A stretch of 64,000 bases of DNA from Gammaproteobacteria bacterium (lineage in GTDB: Bacteria > Pseudomonadota > Gammaproteobacteria > Pseudomonadales > Alcanivoracaceae), in the NCBI GenBank assembly GCA_018067045.1, contig JAGPVL010000034.1, forward strand, positions 1 to 64,000, written 5' to 3'. Below, piece after piece: positions 9,051-20,265 of this stretch (positions within the stretch are counted from its first letter, which is position 1; every line of letters starts with the position of its first letter). The notes under the pieces were generated by a model. It saw only the letters and a list, made by a program, of their open reading frames with translations. It made no database searches and had not been told where the DNA came from. The translations under genes and the position numbers were made by a program.

Positions 9051-11768
9051 ATGCAATACAGCTTGCGCACACGGATGATGGTCATGGCCGCGGTACCGGC
9101 ATTGGTCGCCGTCGCGGTACTGGGAGCCTACATGCTTACCAGCCGCATCAGTGATATTAACCAGCATGCCCACAGCCTGCATCAACTTGTGGTCGACTCG
9201 TACAGCAGCCGTCTCGCCGCCAGCCTACCGCAAGCGCACACGCAGCAGCCCAAAACCCAAGAACGGATTCTGCGTGAATTACTCGAAGAAGACGACGTCC
9301 GCGCCGCAACACTGACACACCGACACACCCATGAATCCGTTCATGTTGGCCCACGCATGTTGCTGCCCAGCAAGAATCAACCAGATGAACATATATCCGC
9401 CCGCTTTACTGGGAGTAGCTGGCGCTGGCAACAAGATATCGGCGAAGGCAATATGCTCGAAGTCGAGTTTTCCACCGCCGAACAGCAACTACGCATTCTG
9501 AGAACAGCACTGCTCCTTATTACTGGGGTGCTGTCCATTGTCCTAATCGCCATTCTGCTTGCCATGCGTTTTAGCCGCACGGTCACGACGCCGCTGGCAG
9601 CACTAGCCAGCGGTATTACCCGTATTCGCGAAGGCCGTCTCGACACACGCATCAGTGTCAACGCGCCGGGCGAACTCGCCGTGTTGCGCGACGCTATCAA
9701 CGACATGGCCACAGCACTACAAGATGCACAATCTGAATTGCAACAAAACGTTGATCAGGCAACTGAAGACCTACGCGAAACACTCGAAACCATTGAGATT
9801 CAGAACATTGAACTCGACATGGCGCGAAAGGAAGCCCTCAAAGCCAGCCAAGTAAAATCAGAATTTCTGGCCAATATGAGTCATGAGATTCGCACCCCAC
9901 TCAACGGCATTATCGGCTTTACACGATTGTTATTGCGTTCCGACCTGACCGCCCGGCAGCGCGATTACCTCAGCACAATTCGTAAATCGTCCGAGTCACT
10001 GCTGTCTATCATTAACGACATTCTCGACTTTTCAAAAATCGAAGCAGGTAAACTTAGCCTTGATGAGGTGCCACTTAACCTCAGCGATATTATTGAAGAT
10101 GTGCAAACTATGCTTGCCCCTCTGGCCCAAGAAAAGAAACTTGAGCAAGCTGCGATTGCCTATTCAGACGTGCCAGAACAAATCATCGGTGACCCATTAC
10201 GCCTACGTCAGGTACTCACCAATCTGGTCAACAACGCGCTGAAGTTTACCGACAAAGGCTCCGTCGTCGTGCGCGTCATGCTCGAAGAACAAAAAGACAC
10301 CCTCGCCGCAATTAAAGTCACCGTGACCGATACCGGTAGCGGCCTGACGGATGACATGCAAAAGGATCTATTCAACGCTTTCACACAAGTAGATCAAAGC
10401 GCCACTCGGCGGGTTGGCGGCACGGGTCTTGGACTCGCCATTTCAAAGCGGCTGGTCGAAGAAATGGGCGGCGAAATTGGTGTCGATAGTAACTGGGGCG
10501 AAGGTTCAACGTTCTGGTTCACGTTGCGCGCCCGCATCGATGATCACGGCACCCTAAGCGAAACATTCCGCGCATTTCGCGGTGTCTCTATTGCACTACT
10601 CGACTCCGACGAACATACCCGCCTCGGCCTCTATCATATGCTCCGCAGTTGGCGCATGAATGTCTCCGAGCATGCCGTATTCCCCACATCCAGCGACGAA
10701 GATCAGAAACTGCAAAGTACCCGAATGATGGTCATTGGTTTGCCTGCCGATGGCAGCCTCGACGATCAAGCGATAGAACACATTCGCGCATTATGCATTG
10801 ATAAACAGCGCCGTCTTGTCATTCTCAGCAACAATCCTGAAGGCTTTGCCAGCAAGCTCAAATCATTACACAGCCAATGTCGCGTACTGGGTAAGCCCGC
10901 TACCCGTTTACGACTGTACGATGCACTGCTTGAGCTAAGCGGCAATAGCAAAGCGCATCATCATGAACCAGAAAACAAAATTTATCGGGAGGAGCCCCTA
11001 CGCGTCATGGTCGTCGATGATCACCTCGGTAATCTTCGACTCGCACAAGTTTTTCTCGAAGAGCTCGGCACAGAAGTCGTCACCTGTTCCTCCGGCGAGA
11101 AGGCGCTTGAAGCTTACCCAACGCAGCACTTCGATGTCATTTTCATGGATATTCAAATGCCAGGCATGGGCGGACTTGAGACAACGCGCCATATTCGTGC
11201 TCTCGAAGGCGATGGTCGTCGTACTCCTATTGTTGCGCTCACTGCGCACGCTCTCTCGAGCGAGCGCACACAACTGCTTAATGGTGGCATGGACGACTAT
11301 CTCACTAAGCCAGTAGACGAAAAGCATCTTCGTCATGTGTTAGAAAAGTGGGCGCTCGGGCACGAAGACAGTGTTCCACCACGCACCAGCCCTGCCACCG
11401 AACTGCCTGCCACTGAGCTAAGCGTATTCGACCACCAACTTGCATTAAGCCGTTGCGCAAACAAAGCTGATTTGGTTTGTGACATGCACAAAATGTTGAT
11501 CGATGGCTTAGACGAGGACGTTGACCAAATCACCATTATGATGAGTGAAGGAAACTTTCAGGCGTTGTTAGAACGAGTGCACAAGCTGCATGGCGCCACG
11601 CGTTACTGTGGAACACCGCGATTGGAAAGCGCCGCTCGACACTTGGAACTTTCATTGAAGAAAAATGAATCGCCGTCTGACATTAGCGTTGCGGCACGGG
11701 CGCTGGTCGACGAGATTGAAACTCTTAAAGCTTACGACCTTTCGATAATTACAAACGCGACAACATAG
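9051..11768 (+). CDS. gacS: Hybrid sensor histidine kinase GacS/BarA
   Basis: Membrane tripartite kinase of the Gac/Rsm (BarA/UvrY) pathway that controls secondary metabolism and carbon storage through small RNAs. In 905 residues: a first membrane helix (about 8-28), periplasmic sensor, second helix (about 152-175), HAMP, HisKA with phospho-acceptor His278 in '[12 protein letters not shown]', HATPase ('[15 protein letters not shown]'), a degenerate receiver around 510-620 lacking the usual acidic pocket, a true receiver with Asp700 ('FMDIQMPG') and a C-terminal Hpt domain with His847 ('[11 protein letters not shown]'). The start has GGAG seven bases upstream. Location opposite cysM is as in Pseudomonas. 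Its end overlaps acpS by 37 bp in the convergent direction. Confidence 0.95.
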   Translation: MQYSLRTRMMVMAAVPALVAVAVLGAYMLTSRISDINQHAHSLHQLVVDSYSSRLAASLPQAHTQQPKTQERILRELLEEDDVRAATLTHRHTHESVHVGPRMLLPSKNQPDEHISARFTGSSWRWQQDIGEGNMLEVEFSTAEQQLRILRTALLLITGVLSIVLIAILLAMRFSRTVTTPLAALASGITRIREGRLDTRISVNAPGELAVLRDAINDMATALQDAQSELQQNVDQATEDLRETLETIEIQNIELDMARKEALKASQVKSEFLANMSHEIRTPLNGIIGFTRLLLRSDLTARQRDYLSTIRKSSESLLSIINDILDFSKIEAGKLSLDEVPLNLSDIIEDVQTMLAPLAQEKKLEQAAIAYSDVPEQIIGDPLRLRQVLTNLVNNALKFTDKGSVVVRVMLEEQKDTLAAIKVTVTDTGSGLTDDMQKDLFNAFTQVDQSATRRVGGTGLGLAISKRLVEEMGGEIGVDSNWGEGSTFWFTLRARIDDHGTLSETFRAFRGVSIALLDSDEHTRLGLYHMLRSWRMNVSEHAVFPTSSDEDQKLQSTRMMVIGLPADGSLDDQAIEHIRALCIDKQRRLVILSNNPEGFASKLKSLHSQCRVLGKPATRLRLYDALLELSGNSKAHHHEPENKIYREEPLRVMVVDDHLGNLRLAQVFLEELGTEVVTCSSGEKALEAYPTQHFDVIFMDIQMPGMGGLETTRHIRALEGDGRRTPIVALTAHALSSERTQLLNGGMDDYLTKPVDEKHLRHVLEKWALGHEDSVPPRTSPATELPATELSVFDHQLALSRCANKADLVCDMHKMLIDGLDEDVDQITIMMSEGNFQALLERVHKLHGATRYCGTPRLESAARHLELSLKKNESPSDISVAARALVDEIETLKAYDLSIITNATT

Positions 11769-12163
11769 TGCTGCTCATCAGACAGGGTAATATGTGTCGC
11801 AATTTCCGAAGGCCTTTCTTGTGCGGCCCCACTTTGTGAAAAATGAGAAAACGGCCCCTGCAGAGTAGCCAAACGCTCTGCAGCCGCACCGCCGAGCTTA
11901 AGCAACGGCTTGCCAAGTTCGTCATGCGTTACTTCCAAGTCGGCCCAACGAATCCCATTTCTTAAGCCCGTGCCAAGTGCTTTCAGCGCCGCTTCTTTGG
12001 CTGCGAACCGCTTGGCAATATAGCGAGCCGGAAATTGCTGCACGGATAACTCCGCCATTTCTCCTTGCGTCAAAATACGCTCTGCTAGCGAATTACCACG
12101 CCGCGCCACTAACGCTTCAATTCGTGCAACTTCAACAATGTCGGTACCAATACCAACAATCAT
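11732..12163 (-). CDS. acpS: Holo-[acyl-carrier-protein] synthase
   Basis: Transfers 4'-phosphopantetheine from CoA to acyl carrier protein. The 143-residue protein has both family signatures: '[13 protein letters not shown]' at the N-terminus with the metal-binding Asp, and '[17 protein letters not shown]' with the catalytic Glu. It is slightly longer than E. coli AcpS (126), with an insertion near residues 95-115. The start overlaps the pdxJ stop by four bases, the normal pdxJ-acpS coupling. The 3' end runs 37 bp into gacS on the other strand. Confidence 0.95.
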   Translation of the reverse strand: MIVGIGTDIVEVARIEALVARRGNSLAERILTQGEMAELSVQQFPARYIAKRFAAKEAALKALGTGLRNGIRWADLEVTHDELGKPLLKLGGAAAERLATLQGPFSHFSQSGAAQERPSEIATHITLSDEQHYVVAFVIIERS

Positions 12164-12897
12164 TTTCCGCTACTTGCCTGATCAATAAGCTGACGCATGC
12201 TACGCACCGCTTCATCCAAACCAGACAATACTGCCCGCGCAATAATGGCATGACCGATATTCAGTTCATGGATTCCGCTAATCGCCGCAATCGCGTGAGT
12301 ATTGTGATAATGCAAACCGTGACCCGCGTTCACAATCAAACCTGCGCCGCGACCATGCTCGACCGCTCGACTCACCTTCAGCAGCTCTTTCTCCAACTGC
12401 ACAGCACTCAGCGCCTCTGCATAATGGCCGGTATGAATTTCAATCGCACCGGCTCCTGCTTTTCGTGACGCGTCAATTTGTCGGGCGTCTGCATCGATAA
12501 AGAGTGACACCTGAATACCCGCCGCGTTAAGGCGATCGCACGCGCGCGTGATCGCGTCTTCATTTGCGATTACGTCTAAGCCGCCCTCAGTGGTCAGCTC
12601 TTCACGCTTTTCAGGTACCAAACAGCAATGCGCTGGCTTGAGTCGGCAAGCAATGTCGACCATTTCATCGGTGGCCGCCATCTCTAAATTAATGCGTGTC
12701 TGGGCCGTTGCCATAAGCAACTCAACATCACGATCATTAATATGACGACGATCTTCACGCAAATGAACAGTAATACCATCAGCACCAGCTTGCTCGGCAA
12801 TCAATGCGGCCTGCACCGGCTCGGGATAACGTGTCCCCCTAGCCTGGCGCAGCGTCGCGACATGATCAATGTTCACTCCCAATAACACGCGGCTCAT
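12160..12897 (-). CDS. pdxJ: Pyridoxine 5'-phosphate synthase
   Basis: Condenses 1-deoxyxylulose-5-phosphate and 3-amino-2-oxopropyl phosphate in the last step of DXP-dependent vitamin B6 synthesis. A 245-residue TIM barrel with '[17 protein letters not shown]' at the N-terminus, '[15 protein letters not shown]', 'VSLFIDAD' and the late '[15 protein letters not shown]' loop, all family hallmarks. It overlaps recO by four bases at its start and acpS by four bases at its end. Confidence 0.96.
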   Translation of the reverse strand: MSRVLLGVNIDHVATLRQARGTRYPEPVQAALIAEQAGADGITVHLREDRRHINDRDVELLMATAQTRINLEMAATDEMVDIACRLKPAHCCLVPEKREELTTEGGLDVIANEDAITRACDRLNAAGIQVSLFIDADARQIDASRKAGAGAIEIHTGHYAEALSAVQLEKELLKVSRAVEHGRGAGLIVNAGHGLHYHNTHAIAAISGIHELNIGHAIIARAVLSGLDEAVRSMRQLIDQASSGK

Positions 12898-13595
12898 GTT
12901 TGCTTCTCACGGTTCGTTGTTTTCATGCCGCGAAACAATTCACGGCTTGCTAAAGGTTTTTCGCCAAGATGCGGCGCGAGGGCTCGACGCATTAAATTTC
13001 TCGCCGTGCGTCGAACCGGTAACCGCCAATCTCCCACAGCCAGCGCCAACAAATCTTCACCGCTGAACTCGCCACGGGCATCCATCACCAAGCCTTGATC
13101 TGGCTCTAAGCGATACAACCCCGAGGCGCTAATCGGCTCTGCCTCTACGTCATGCTGCAAGCTAAAACCATACCCGAGCGTATCCAATAAACGAAACTCG
13201 AAATTACGCAACAACACTTCGCGACCCTCTGGCTCCTGCGCCAAGCCTGCGAGAGTCTCTGCGTAAAGAGCAAGAAGGGAGTTACTAGGATCGTCGCGAT
13301 GCAACAGACGCGTAAGCAGTTCGTTCAAATACAAACCGCAATACAAACCTTCGCCAACAATGCCGATTGCTGGGCCCGCTGGCTCGCAGCGCATCAGTGT
13401 TTTTAGCTCGCCATGGCCTTTAAACAAAAACTGTAGGGGTCTAAACGGCTGCAGCAGCGGGTCTTTGCGACCGCCACGCGCCACCATTCCTACGCGACCA
13501 TGCTGCTCGGTATAGCAGTCTACAATCAGGCTGCTGTTGCGATACGCCCGTCGGTGCAATATCCAACCGGCGTAAAAGGTTTCAGAGGTCGCCAT
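12894..13595 (-). CDS. recO: DNA repair protein RecO
   Basis: RecF-pathway mediator that loads RecA on SSB-coated DNA. The 233 residues have the N-terminal OB fold ('[20 protein letters not shown]', '[12 protein letters not shown]') and a helical C-terminal part; the zinc cysteines of some RecO proteins are absent, as in E. coli. I chose the ATG at 13595; an upstream start at 13616 adds seven residues and overlaps era further. With the chosen start the overlap with era is 14 bp. Confidence 0.92.
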   Translation of the reverse strand: MATSETFYAGWILHRRAYRNSSLIVDCYTEQHGRVGMVARGGRKDPLLQPFRPLQFLFKGHGELKTLMRCEPAGPAIGIVGEGLYCGLYLNELLTRLLHRDDPSNSLLALYAETLAGLAQEPEGREVLLRNFEFRLLDTLGYGFSLQHDVEAEPISASGLYRLEPDQGLVMDARGEFSGEDLLALAVGDWRLPVRRTARNLMRRALAPHLGEKPLASRELFRGMKTTNREKQT

Positions 13596-14568
13596 AACCC
13601 AGCGAGCGCAGCGCACGGTCGTTATCAGACCAGCCTGTTTTCACTTTAACCCATAGATTAAGCATCACTTTTCGATCGATAAGTCGCTCAATGTCTTCAC
13701 GGGCTTGTGTACCAATTTTCTTGATACGCTCACCCTTATCACCGATCACCATGCTTTTTTGCCCGGCGCGCTCGACCAATATACTCGCAGAGATATCCGT
13801 TAATCGCTCTGAATCCTGCCACATCTCAATTTCAACGGCGACCTGATGCGGCACTTCTTGCCCCATCTGGCGCACCACTTTTTCACGAATAATTTCAGCC
13901 ACCATAAAGCGTAGACTGCGATCGGTAATCTGGTCTTCATCAAACCAGAATTTTCCTTTCGGCAGATGTGCGCGTAACTCCTTTTGCAACGCATCGAATC
14001 CGTCTTCGCGTAATGCTGCTAACGGCACAACCGCGTCAAAGCGACGCATCGCATTCAGGCGTTCGATATGCGGCAAGAGCTGCGTCTTGTCTTCCAAGGT
14101 GTCGACTTTATTAATCAGTAAAAGCACAGGTGTTTCGTCTTTCGGCAGCAGCGATAAAACGTATTCATCGGCTTCCGTCCACTTCAAACCATCCACCATA
14201 AAACAGACAATATCGACACCAGACAACGAAGACACCGCCGCCTGATTCATATAGCTGTTCAACGCACGTCCACCGTCACGGTGAATACCCGGAGTGTCCG
14301 CAAACACAACCTGATAATCGCCCTCAGTCAAAATACCGTGGATACGATGACGAGTGGTTTGTGGTTTGCGCGAGGTGATGCTCACTTTCTGGCCGAGCAA
14401 ATGATTCATCAGCGTCGACTTGCCGACATTCGGACGGCCAACGATGGCCACTAAACCGCAGTGTTGTTCGCCCGAATATGGTGAACTCATCTGTTCTGAT
14501 TCTGCGCCCTTCATGTCATTCACTTCCACGCCTGCCTCTTTATCAGAATCCCGCGTATCGTCACTCAT
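13582..14568 (-). CDS. era: GTPase Era
   Basis: Essential GTPase that binds the 3' end of 16S rRNA during 30S maturation. With the ATG at 14568 the protein has 328 residues and overlaps the rnc stop by eight bases; about 25 extra N-terminal residues precede the G domain compared with E. coli. G1 is 'GRPNVGKSTL', G2 'QTTRHRI', G3 'FADTPGIH', G4 'LLINKVD', G5 near 'VPLAAL', and the KH domain is near the C-terminus ('VIGDKGERIKKIGTQAR'). Confidence 0.95.
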   Translation of the reverse strand: MSDDTRDSDKEAGVEVNDMKGAESEQMSSPYSGEQHCGLVAIVGRPNVGKSTLMNHLLGQKVSITSRKPQTTRHRIHGILTEGDYQVVFADTPGIHRDGGRALNSYMNQAAVSSLSGVDIVCFMVDGLKWTEADEYVLSLLPKDETPVLLLINKVDTLEDKTQLLPHIERLNAMRRFDAVVPLAALREDGFDALQKELRAHLPKGKFWFDEDQITDRSLRFMVAEIIREKVVRQMGQEVPHQVAVEIEMWQDSERLTDISASILVERAGQKSMVIGDKGERIKKIGTQAREDIERLIDRKVMLNLWVKVKTGWSDNDRALRSLGYGDL

Positions 14569-15292
14569 TCCGATCATCCTTCGTTTGTGGCTGCGTTGCA
14601 GGCGCGACGGTAGTGTCATCGTCAAGCATCTTCAACGCCAGCGACGCGGCAGCCTGCTCCGCTTTACGACGGCTCGTTCCGCCCGCCACAAAAGACTGCT
14701 CAGTATCCGTTAGCGTGCAACGCAACTCAAAACTCTGCTTAGGGGCCAGTCCTGCGATACTAACCACCTCATAAAGCGGCAAAGGTCTCTGCCGCCCCTG
14801 AAGTAACTCTTGCAGCTGAGTCTTAGCATCCTTCTTCACCGAGACCGGCGTAATCGTCGCTAAACGGCTAGCGAAACATGACAGAATCACATCCGCACAC
14901 GCTTGCTCGCCACCATCGATTAATATTGCGCCTAAAACCGCCTCAAATGCATCCGCCAAGATGGACTCGCGCCTAAAACCACCACTCTTCAGCTCCCCAC
15001 CGCCCAACAAGAGGTAGTCACCTAGGTTGATTTCCAGCGCAACCGCAGCCAATGTCTGCCCTTTGACTAATGACGCACGCATACGCGTCAGCTGGCCCTC
15101 ACTGGCACTGTCAAAGGTGACAAATAAATAGCGGGAAATAACCTGACCTAGCTGAGCATCGCCGAGAAACTCAAGGCGCTCATTGTTGTACTTACGATTG
15201 GCACTACGGTGGGTCAGGGCCTGCTCGAGCAAACCCTGATCCAAGAAGGTGTAAGACAGCGCCCTACACAAACGAGCAGTATCAGGCTGCAC
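14561..15292 (-). CDS. rnc: Ribonuclease III
   Basis: Double-strand-specific endoribonuclease for rRNA and mRNA processing. The 243 residues have the signature 'NERLEFLGDAQLG' (the usual DAVLG is DAQLG here), the second acidic helix 'DAFEAVLGAILIDGG' with the catalytic Glu, and a C-terminal dsRBD from about 155 to 225. The start is GTG at 15292 and shares one base with the stop of the DUF4845 gene (TAGTG), so translation is coupled. The C-terminal tail after the dsRBD is acidic and Thr-rich. Confidence 0.95.
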   Translation of the reverse strand: MQPDTARLCRALSYTFLDQGLLEQALTHRSANRKYNNERLEFLGDAQLGQVISRYLFVTFDSASEGQLTRMRASLVKGQTLAAVALEINLGDYLLLGGGELKSGGFRRESILADAFEAVLGAILIDGGEQACADVILSCFASRLATITPVSVKKDAKTQLQELLQGRQRPLPLYEVVSIAGLAPKQSFELRCTLTDTEQSFVAGGTSRRKAEQAAASLALKMLDDDTTVAPATQPQTKDDRNE

Positions 15293-15675
15293 TAGCGGAT
15301 ATTCTTCTTAAACTCATGCTTGTACGTCATCACAAAGTCGACATTCTCAAAAAAATTCTCGCGTACCTCATAATCAAGCTCAACAATCAAAACGCCGTCA
15401 ACTTTATCAATTTTAATATCCTGCGCCTTAAGCACAGTTATACTATTAACCAAAAAACGACGATCGATCTCTTTAGAAATCTCATCCACTGACTTCAGGC
15501 CGATCTTATTATCCGAGAGCACATTATTAATCAGCGACTTAACGGTATTAAAATCAAGCATTGATGGGACAATTTTGACTCCGGCCGTAGCAAACACCAC
15601 CACCGCAATAATGCTAACAAGCCAACCAGAAACAGACAGGCCACGCATAGACTTAGCAGAGTTCATTCTTCTCAT
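15292..15675 (-). CDS. DUF4845 membrane protein between lepB and rnc
   Basis: A 127-residue protein of unknown function (DUF4845 family). One N-terminal membrane helix around residues 16-36 ('VSGWLVSIIAVVVFATAGV') is followed by a small soluble alpha/beta domain facing the periplasm. The family is nearly always found exactly here, between the signal peptidase and rnc, in Pseudomonas and relatives; that gene order is the main support for the call. Four-base overlap with lepB upstream, one-base overlap with rnc downstream. Confidence 0.85.
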   Translation of the reverse strand: MRRMNSAKSMRGLSVSGWLVSIIAVVVFATAGVKIVPSMLDFNTVKSLINNVLSDNKIGLKSVDEISKEIDRRFLVNSITVLKAQDIKIDKVDGVLIVELDYEVRENFFENVDFVMTYKHEFKKNIR

Positions 15676-16505
15676 TGTTTACTCTCCAACTTATCAATCG
15701 CCCCATTACGGGAAAAGCTTGGCAATGACGTAAAGCCTTCCCAATGCATCCAAATAATCGACGCCTTTCCTACAATATTCGCTTTCGGCACAAAACCCCA
15801 GAACCGGCTATCTTGACTATTATCACGATTGTCGCCCATGACAAAATAGCTATCCTCTGGAACTTCTAACGCTTGGTTAGCAAGTGCCATATGCGGCGTC
15901 TGGTCCTCACGAGAACAGGTGCGACGCTGCATCAAATGCGGCTTACCATCAATCGTCTCGGTAAAGCTCCAAGTCTTCACCGGCAGCATGGCCCGATAGC
16001 GGCTACTGAACACACACGCCTCAACCTGTACGCTCTCTCCCGTTTGAACACTGTCAACCAATGCATCATTGATATAAAGATCCAGCCCACGAATCTCTAT
16101 TTTATCTCCAGGCACACCGATCACGCGCTTAATATAGTTCTTTGAAGGGTCTTCTGGATAACGGAACACCATTACGTCGCCACGCTGCGGCTTGCCCGTT
16201 TCAACAATCAAGGTGTGGCTGGCAGGCAAACGCAAACCGTAGCTAAACTTGTTCACCAAAACAAAGTCATGCACCTGCAATGTCGGAATCATTGAACCTG
16301 ACGGAATAGTAAATGGTTCAAACAAAAACGAACGCACAACTAAGACGACAAAAAACACCGGCAGCAACGAATTTGAAAATTCCAAACCGTCCATTACGTG
16401 CTGAGGGGCATCTTTCTTTGTCTTTAAAATCCACTTTTCAATTAACCAGGTCGTCCCAGTAATTGCGACCAGTATTGTTAGCCAGAAGCCAATATCAATA
16501 TCCAT
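15672..16505 (-). CDS. lepB: Signal peptidase I
   Basis: Inner-membrane serine protease that removes signal peptides from exported proteins. The 277 residues have two N-terminal membrane segments (about 5-25 and 47-65) and the catalytic dyad: Ser71 in 'IPSGSMIPTL' and Lys126 in 'KNYIKRVIGVPGD', with the family box 'VMGDNRDNSQDSRFWG'. Its stop and start overlap neighbours by one to four bases, so lepA-lepB-DUF4845-rnc-era-recO-pdxJ-acpS reads as a single coupled transcription unit. Confidence 0.96.
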   Translation of the reverse strand: MDIDIGFWLTILVAITGTTWLIEKWILKTKKDAPQHVMDGLEFSNSLLPVFFVVLVVRSFLFEPFTIPSGSMIPTLQVHDFVLVNKFSYGLRLPASHTLIVETGKPQRGDVMVFRYPEDPSKNYIKRVIGVPGDKIEIRGLDLYINDALVDSVQTGESVQVEACVFSSRYRAMLPVKTWSFTETIDGKPHLMQRRTCSREDQTPHMALANQALEVPEDSYFVMGDNRDNSQDSRFWGFVPKANIVGKASIIWMHWEGFTSLPSFSRNGAIDKLESKQ

Positions 16506-18307
16506 TAATCTCCATCCACTCTCAGTACTGCAAGGAACGCGGACTGCGGAATCTCAACATTGCCCACTTGCTTCATCCGCTTTTTGCCTGCTTTTTGTTT
16601 TTGCAGAAGCTTCTTCTTACGACTAACGTCACCGCCATAACACTTCGCGATAACGTTTTTACGTAGTGCCTTAACCGTTTGCCGAGCAATAATCTTGCTG
16701 CCAATAGCAGCCTGAATAGCCACATCAAACATCTGACGCGGCACTAACTCTTTCATTTTTTCAGTCAAAATCCTGCCACGACGTAATGCTTGATCGTTAT
16801 GGCAAATAATCGCCAAGGCGTCGACGGGCTCGCCATTAATCAACACATCTACGCGACCAAGCTTCGCCTCTTGAAACCGATCGAAAGCATAATCAAGCGA
16901 GGCATATCCCCGGCTCACTGACTTTAGACGATCGAAGAAATCGAGTACGACCTCGGCCAACGGCACATCATACGTCAACGCGACCTGCTTACCGACGTAC
17001 TGCATGTTCTTCTGCTCGCCTCGGCGCTCCGCGCACAACGTCATCACCGAGCCAACATAGTCCTGCGGCACAAGAATATTGACTCGCGCGATTGGCTCAC
17101 GAAACTGATCAACTTTTGTTGCTTCGGGCAACTTCGATGGATTGTCCACGTATATCAAAGAACCATCGTTCATCAGCATTTCGTAAACGACGGTCGGCGC
17201 AGTCGTAATCAGATCAAGGTCGTATTCACGCTCTAAACGTTCTTGAATGATTTCCATGTGCAGCATACCGAGGTAGCCCACACGAAAACCAAAACCAAGT
17301 GCGTCTGATGTTTCAGGCTCATAAAACAGCGATGCATCGTTAAGTGTTAGCTTGCCCAACGCATCACGAAAATCTTCATAATCCTCGGCGCTAACTGGGA
17401 ACATACCCGCATAGACCTGCGGCTGTGCCTTTTTAAAGCCCGGCAACGATTCAACTTCAGGGGTTTTGGCCAGCGTTAGTGTGTCGCCAACCGGAGCCCC
17501 ATGAATATCCTTAATACTCGCCGTCACCCAGCCCACTTCACCGGCTTCCAATACTGGTCGCACAGTGCGCTTAGGTGAAAAGACACCAACGCCGTCGACA
17601 ACATGGGTCTGCCCGGAGGACTTAACCAGAATCTTGTCGCCCTTTTTCAATCGGCCGTGCTTAACGCGAACTAACGACACAACGCCGAGATAATTATCAA
17701 ACCAAGAGTCAATAATAAGCGCTTGCGTCTTACCCTCTCTATCGCCTACGGGAGGCGGAATGCGCTCAACCAGCTGCTCAAGCACATCTTCAATACCAAT
17801 GCCGGTTTTGGCGCTAACCAGACAGGCGTCTTTCGCATTGAGGCCGATAATTTCTTCAATTTCTTCAATCACCCGCTCAGGCTCAGCCTGTGGAAGATCA
17901 ATTTTATTCAGTACCGCTAGCACCTCGAGGTCTTGCTCGATCGCGGTATAGCAGTTGGCAACCGACTGCGCCTCAACGCCCTGCGCGGCATCAACAACCA
18001 ACAAGGCGCCTTCACAGGCAGACAAGGAGCGTGAAACTTCATAAGAAAAGTCCACGTGGCCGGGCGTGTCGATAAAGTTAAGCTGATAGGTTTCACCGTT
18101 ACGCGCGGTGTAATACAGCGTAACGCTCTGCGCTTTGATCGTGATCCCACGCTCACGCTCGATATCCATCGAGTCGAGTACCTGAGTATTCATTTCACGG
18201 TCGCTGAGGCCGCCACATAGCTGAATAAAACGGTCCGCCAGTGTCGACTTACCGTGGTCAATATGGGCGATGATGGAGAAATTACGGATATGGCTTATAT
18301 CGGTCAC
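16505..18307 (-). CDS. lepA: Elongation factor 4 (LepA)
   Basis: Ribosome-bound translational GTPase thought to act on 30S biogenesis and back-translocation. 600 residues: G1 '[13 protein letters not shown]', G3 'DTPGHVDF', G4 'NKIDLP', then EF-G-like domains II, III and V and the LepA-specific C-terminal domain ('[15 protein letters not shown]'). The start is a GTG; the one at 18307 gives '[20 protein letters not shown]', aligning with the family, while another GTG three codons upstream (18316) is also possible. No clear Shine-Dalgarno is visible for either. Confidence 0.96.
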   Translation of the reverse strand: MTDISHIRNFSIIAHIDHGKSTLADRFIQLCGGLSDREMNTQVLDSMDIERERGITIKAQSVTLYYTARNGETYQLNFIDTPGHVDFSYEVSRSLSACEGALLVVDAAQGVEAQSVANCYTAIEQDLEVLAVLNKIDLPQAEPERVIEEIEEIIGLNAKDACLVSAKTGIGIEDVLEQLVERIPPPVGDREGKTQALIIDSWFDNYLGVVSLVRVKHGRLKKGDKILVKSSGQTHVVDGVGVFSPKRTVRPVLEAGEVGWVTASIKDIHGAPVGDTLTLAKTPEVESLPGFKKAQPQVYAGMFPVSAEDYEDFRDALGKLTLNDASLFYEPETSDALGFGFRVGYLGMLHMEIIQERLEREYDLDLITTAPTVVYEMLMNDGSLIYVDNPSKLPEATKVDQFREPIARVNILVPQDYVGSVMTLCAERRGEQKNMQYVGKQVALTYDVPLAEVVLDFFDRLKSVSRGYASLDYAFDRFQEAKLGRVDVLINGEPVDALAIICHNDQALRRGRILTEKMKELVPRQMFDVAIQAAIGSKIIARQTVKALRKNVIAKCYGGDVSRKKKLLQKQKAGKKRMKQVGNVEIPQSAFLAVLRVDGD

Positions 18308-18344
18308 TAAACACACTGCTTATATTGGGTGGGCGCCGATTCTA

Positions 18345-18379
18345 GCAGGCTGCAGGCCCCAATGGCATCTGCAGCCTGC
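18345..18379. other. Perfect 11-bp inverted repeat between mucD and lepA
   Basis: Arms GCAGGCTGCAG and CTGCAGCCTGC enclose a 13-base loop. It lies after the mucD stop and 38 bp before the lepA start. There is no T-run on either side, so it is either a Rho-assisted boundary, an RNA-processing hairpin, or a relic of the REP-like family found elsewhere in the window (the arms resemble its CTGCAGGC core). Confidence 0.5.
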
Positions 18380-18400
18380 AAAACAAGCAGAGATGATTAT

Positions 18401-19792
18401 TCAGAGGTTCCCTAATTTGACCGCCACAAAGCGCGAATCACCGTCTCGGAACACTAAAACCGCCACAGTACCGGCCTCTGGTAACGCGTTGAGCTGTTCT
18501 GTAAACGCCTCCGGTGTATCCGTTGGGCGATTATTAAGGGACAAAATAACGTCGCCAGCACGAATACCGGCCTCTTGAGCTGGACCATCAGCGACTTTTT
18601 TCACCAAAACGCCGCCATCCACGCCACGCTGCTGGCGATCTTGCACCGTCAGCGGTGCCACAATCACGCCCAAGACACCTGCATCAGCGCGCTCAGGAGA
18701 CGCCGCGCCGCCGAAGCGCGCCTCAGCGTCATCAGGTAAATCACCAATCTCAATGGTCAGAGTAATAAGGTCACCGTCGTGCATCACTTTCGCTTCGGCC
18801 TTCGTACCAGACGGTAACAGCCCAACCACTTGCGGTAGTTCAGACGACTCTTCAATTTCTTCACCATTGAAACTCAAAATAACGTCGCCCGCCTGAACCC
18901 CCGCCGCTTCAGCAGGAGAGCCTGCCAAGACGCGACTCACCAACGCCCCGGTTGGCTTATCAAGACCAAATGACGCCGCCAAATCGCGGTCCACCGGCTG
19001 TATCACGACGCCGAGCCAACCACGGCTGACCCGCCCCTTATCTTTCAGCTGCGCCACAACGTCCATCGCAATATCGATCGGAATGGCAAAAGACAGCCCC
19101 ATATAGCCGCCGTTACGACTAATAATTTGACTGTTGATGCCGACCACTTCGCCATCGAGATTAAACAGCGGGCCACCGCTGTTGCCAGGATTAATCGCCA
19201 CATCGGTCTGAATAAACGGCACGTAGTTTTCACTAGGCAAGCTGCGCCCTTTGGCACTGACAATGCCCGCGGTTACCGAGCTATCAAAACCAAACGGTGC
19301 GCCAATGGCTAACACCCACTCACCTACTTTGAGTTTCTCTGAAGATCCTACCTTCAATGTTGGCAAGCCGGATGCGTCGACCTTCAACAAGGCAATATCA
19401 CTGCGCTCGTCTTGACCCACCAACTCTGCTTCAAGCTCACGTCGATCAGACAAGCGCACAATAATATGGTCGGCGTCAGCTATCACATGACGATTCGTTA
19501 AGATGTAGCCGTCGGCGCCGATAATAAAACCGGAACCGCTTGACTCAGCAGGCTGAGGCGCCATATCCGGCACCTGTCCTTCTTGCATACCATCAAAAAA
19601 ACGCTTCAAGAAATCGGGGACCTGCTGCTGCATATTTTGCTGCGCCTTGCCCGGATCGATGCTGGTACTAATATTGACAACCGCCGGAGCGTTTTCCTCC
19701 ACCAAACCGGTAAAGTCAGGCAGCACCCCGCTGCTCTCGGCGGGCCGGCAGGCACTCAGAAGACACACGAATAAGATGAACGCGTAACGCAT
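18401..19792 (-). CDS. mucD: Periplasmic serine protease MucD (DegP/HtrA family)
   Basis: Trypsin-like periplasmic protease and chaperone that degrades misfolded envelope proteins and dampens AlgU activation. The 463 residues start with a signal peptide ending in a lipobox-like 'LLSAC' (Cys15), so it may be lipid-anchored. The catalytic triad is His102 ('LTNRHVIAD'), Asp132 ('ERSDIALLK') and Ser205 ('NPGNSGGPLF'). Two PDZ domains follow (about 240-330 and 375-460). It is the last muc gene, 50 bp after mucC, as in P. aeruginosa. Confidence 0.94.
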   Translation of the reverse strand: MRYAFILFVCLLSACRPAESSGVLPDFTGLVEENAPAVVNISTSIDPGKAQQNMQQQVPDFLKRFFDGMQEGQVPDMAPQPAESSGSGFIIGADGYILTNRHVIADADHIIVRLSDRRELEAELVGQDERSDIALLKVDASGLPTLKVGSSEKLKVGEWVLAIGAPFGFDSSVTAGIVSAKGRSLPSENYVPFIQTDVAINPGNSGGPLFNLDGEVVGINSQIISRNGGYMGLSFAIPIDIAMDVVAQLKDKGRVSRGWLGVVIQPVDRDLAASFGLDKPTGALVSRVLAGSPAEAAGVQAGDVILSFNGEEIEESSELPQVVGLLPSGTKAEAKVMHDGDLITLTIEIGDLPDDAEARFGGAASPERADAGVLGVIVAPLTVQDRQQRGVDGGVLVKKVADGPAQEAGIRAGDVILSLNNRPTDTPEAFTEQLNALPEAGTVAVLVFRDGDSRFVAVKLGNL

Positions 19793-19842
19793 AAATTTCC
19801 CCCAAGAAACTTTTTTATATCGAGAACTACAGAACTAAACCT

Positions 19843-20265
19843 TTAAAGCACCCGCAGTACACGTGGCTGCAATGTTGGATCTTGCTTGTGTTGTTGACTG
19901 TACCAGCGATTTAGTAAAAAACCGAAAACCAATCCAATCACACCGCCTGCTGCGGAGCCATTCGGTCCGACCATGTCGCCCAGTAGCGCGCCAATGAACA
20001 ATAAAACCAACGGCATCAGGTACACCATTGCTGCACCTTTTATCAAAGCACCTTCCGGCAACCCCAACACCACGGATTGATCAACACTCAACGGCAACGT
20101 ATTAATCGCGCGTACGCGCGCGCGGCTACCGGCCTTATTTTTATCAATAACTGCATGCCCGCAACCCTTACTCGCCGCACAACTCTGGCACGCAGTCACA
20201 CGCACTGTTTCAACCCAAACGGCATCGTCTTCAACCGCCACAACGCGTCCTGTTTCTTCAATCAC
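19843..20265 (-). CDS. mucC: RseC/MucC-family membrane protein
   Basis: A 140-residue membrane protein of the RseC/MucC family, a modulator of the envelope-stress sigma factor; E. coli RseC also helps keep SoxR reduced. The N-terminal domain has a cysteine cluster 'CQSCAASKGCGH' around residues 25-36. Two hydrophobic helices follow (about 78-96 and 102-120). It overlaps mucB by four bases. Confidence 0.88.
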   Translation of the reverse strand: MIEETGRVVAVEDDAVWVETVRVTACQSCAASKGCGHAVIDKNKAGSRARVRAINTLPLSVDQSVVLGLPEGALIKGAAMVYLMPLVLLFIGALLGDMVGPNGSAAGGVIGLVFGFLLNRWYSQQHKQDPTLQPRVLRVL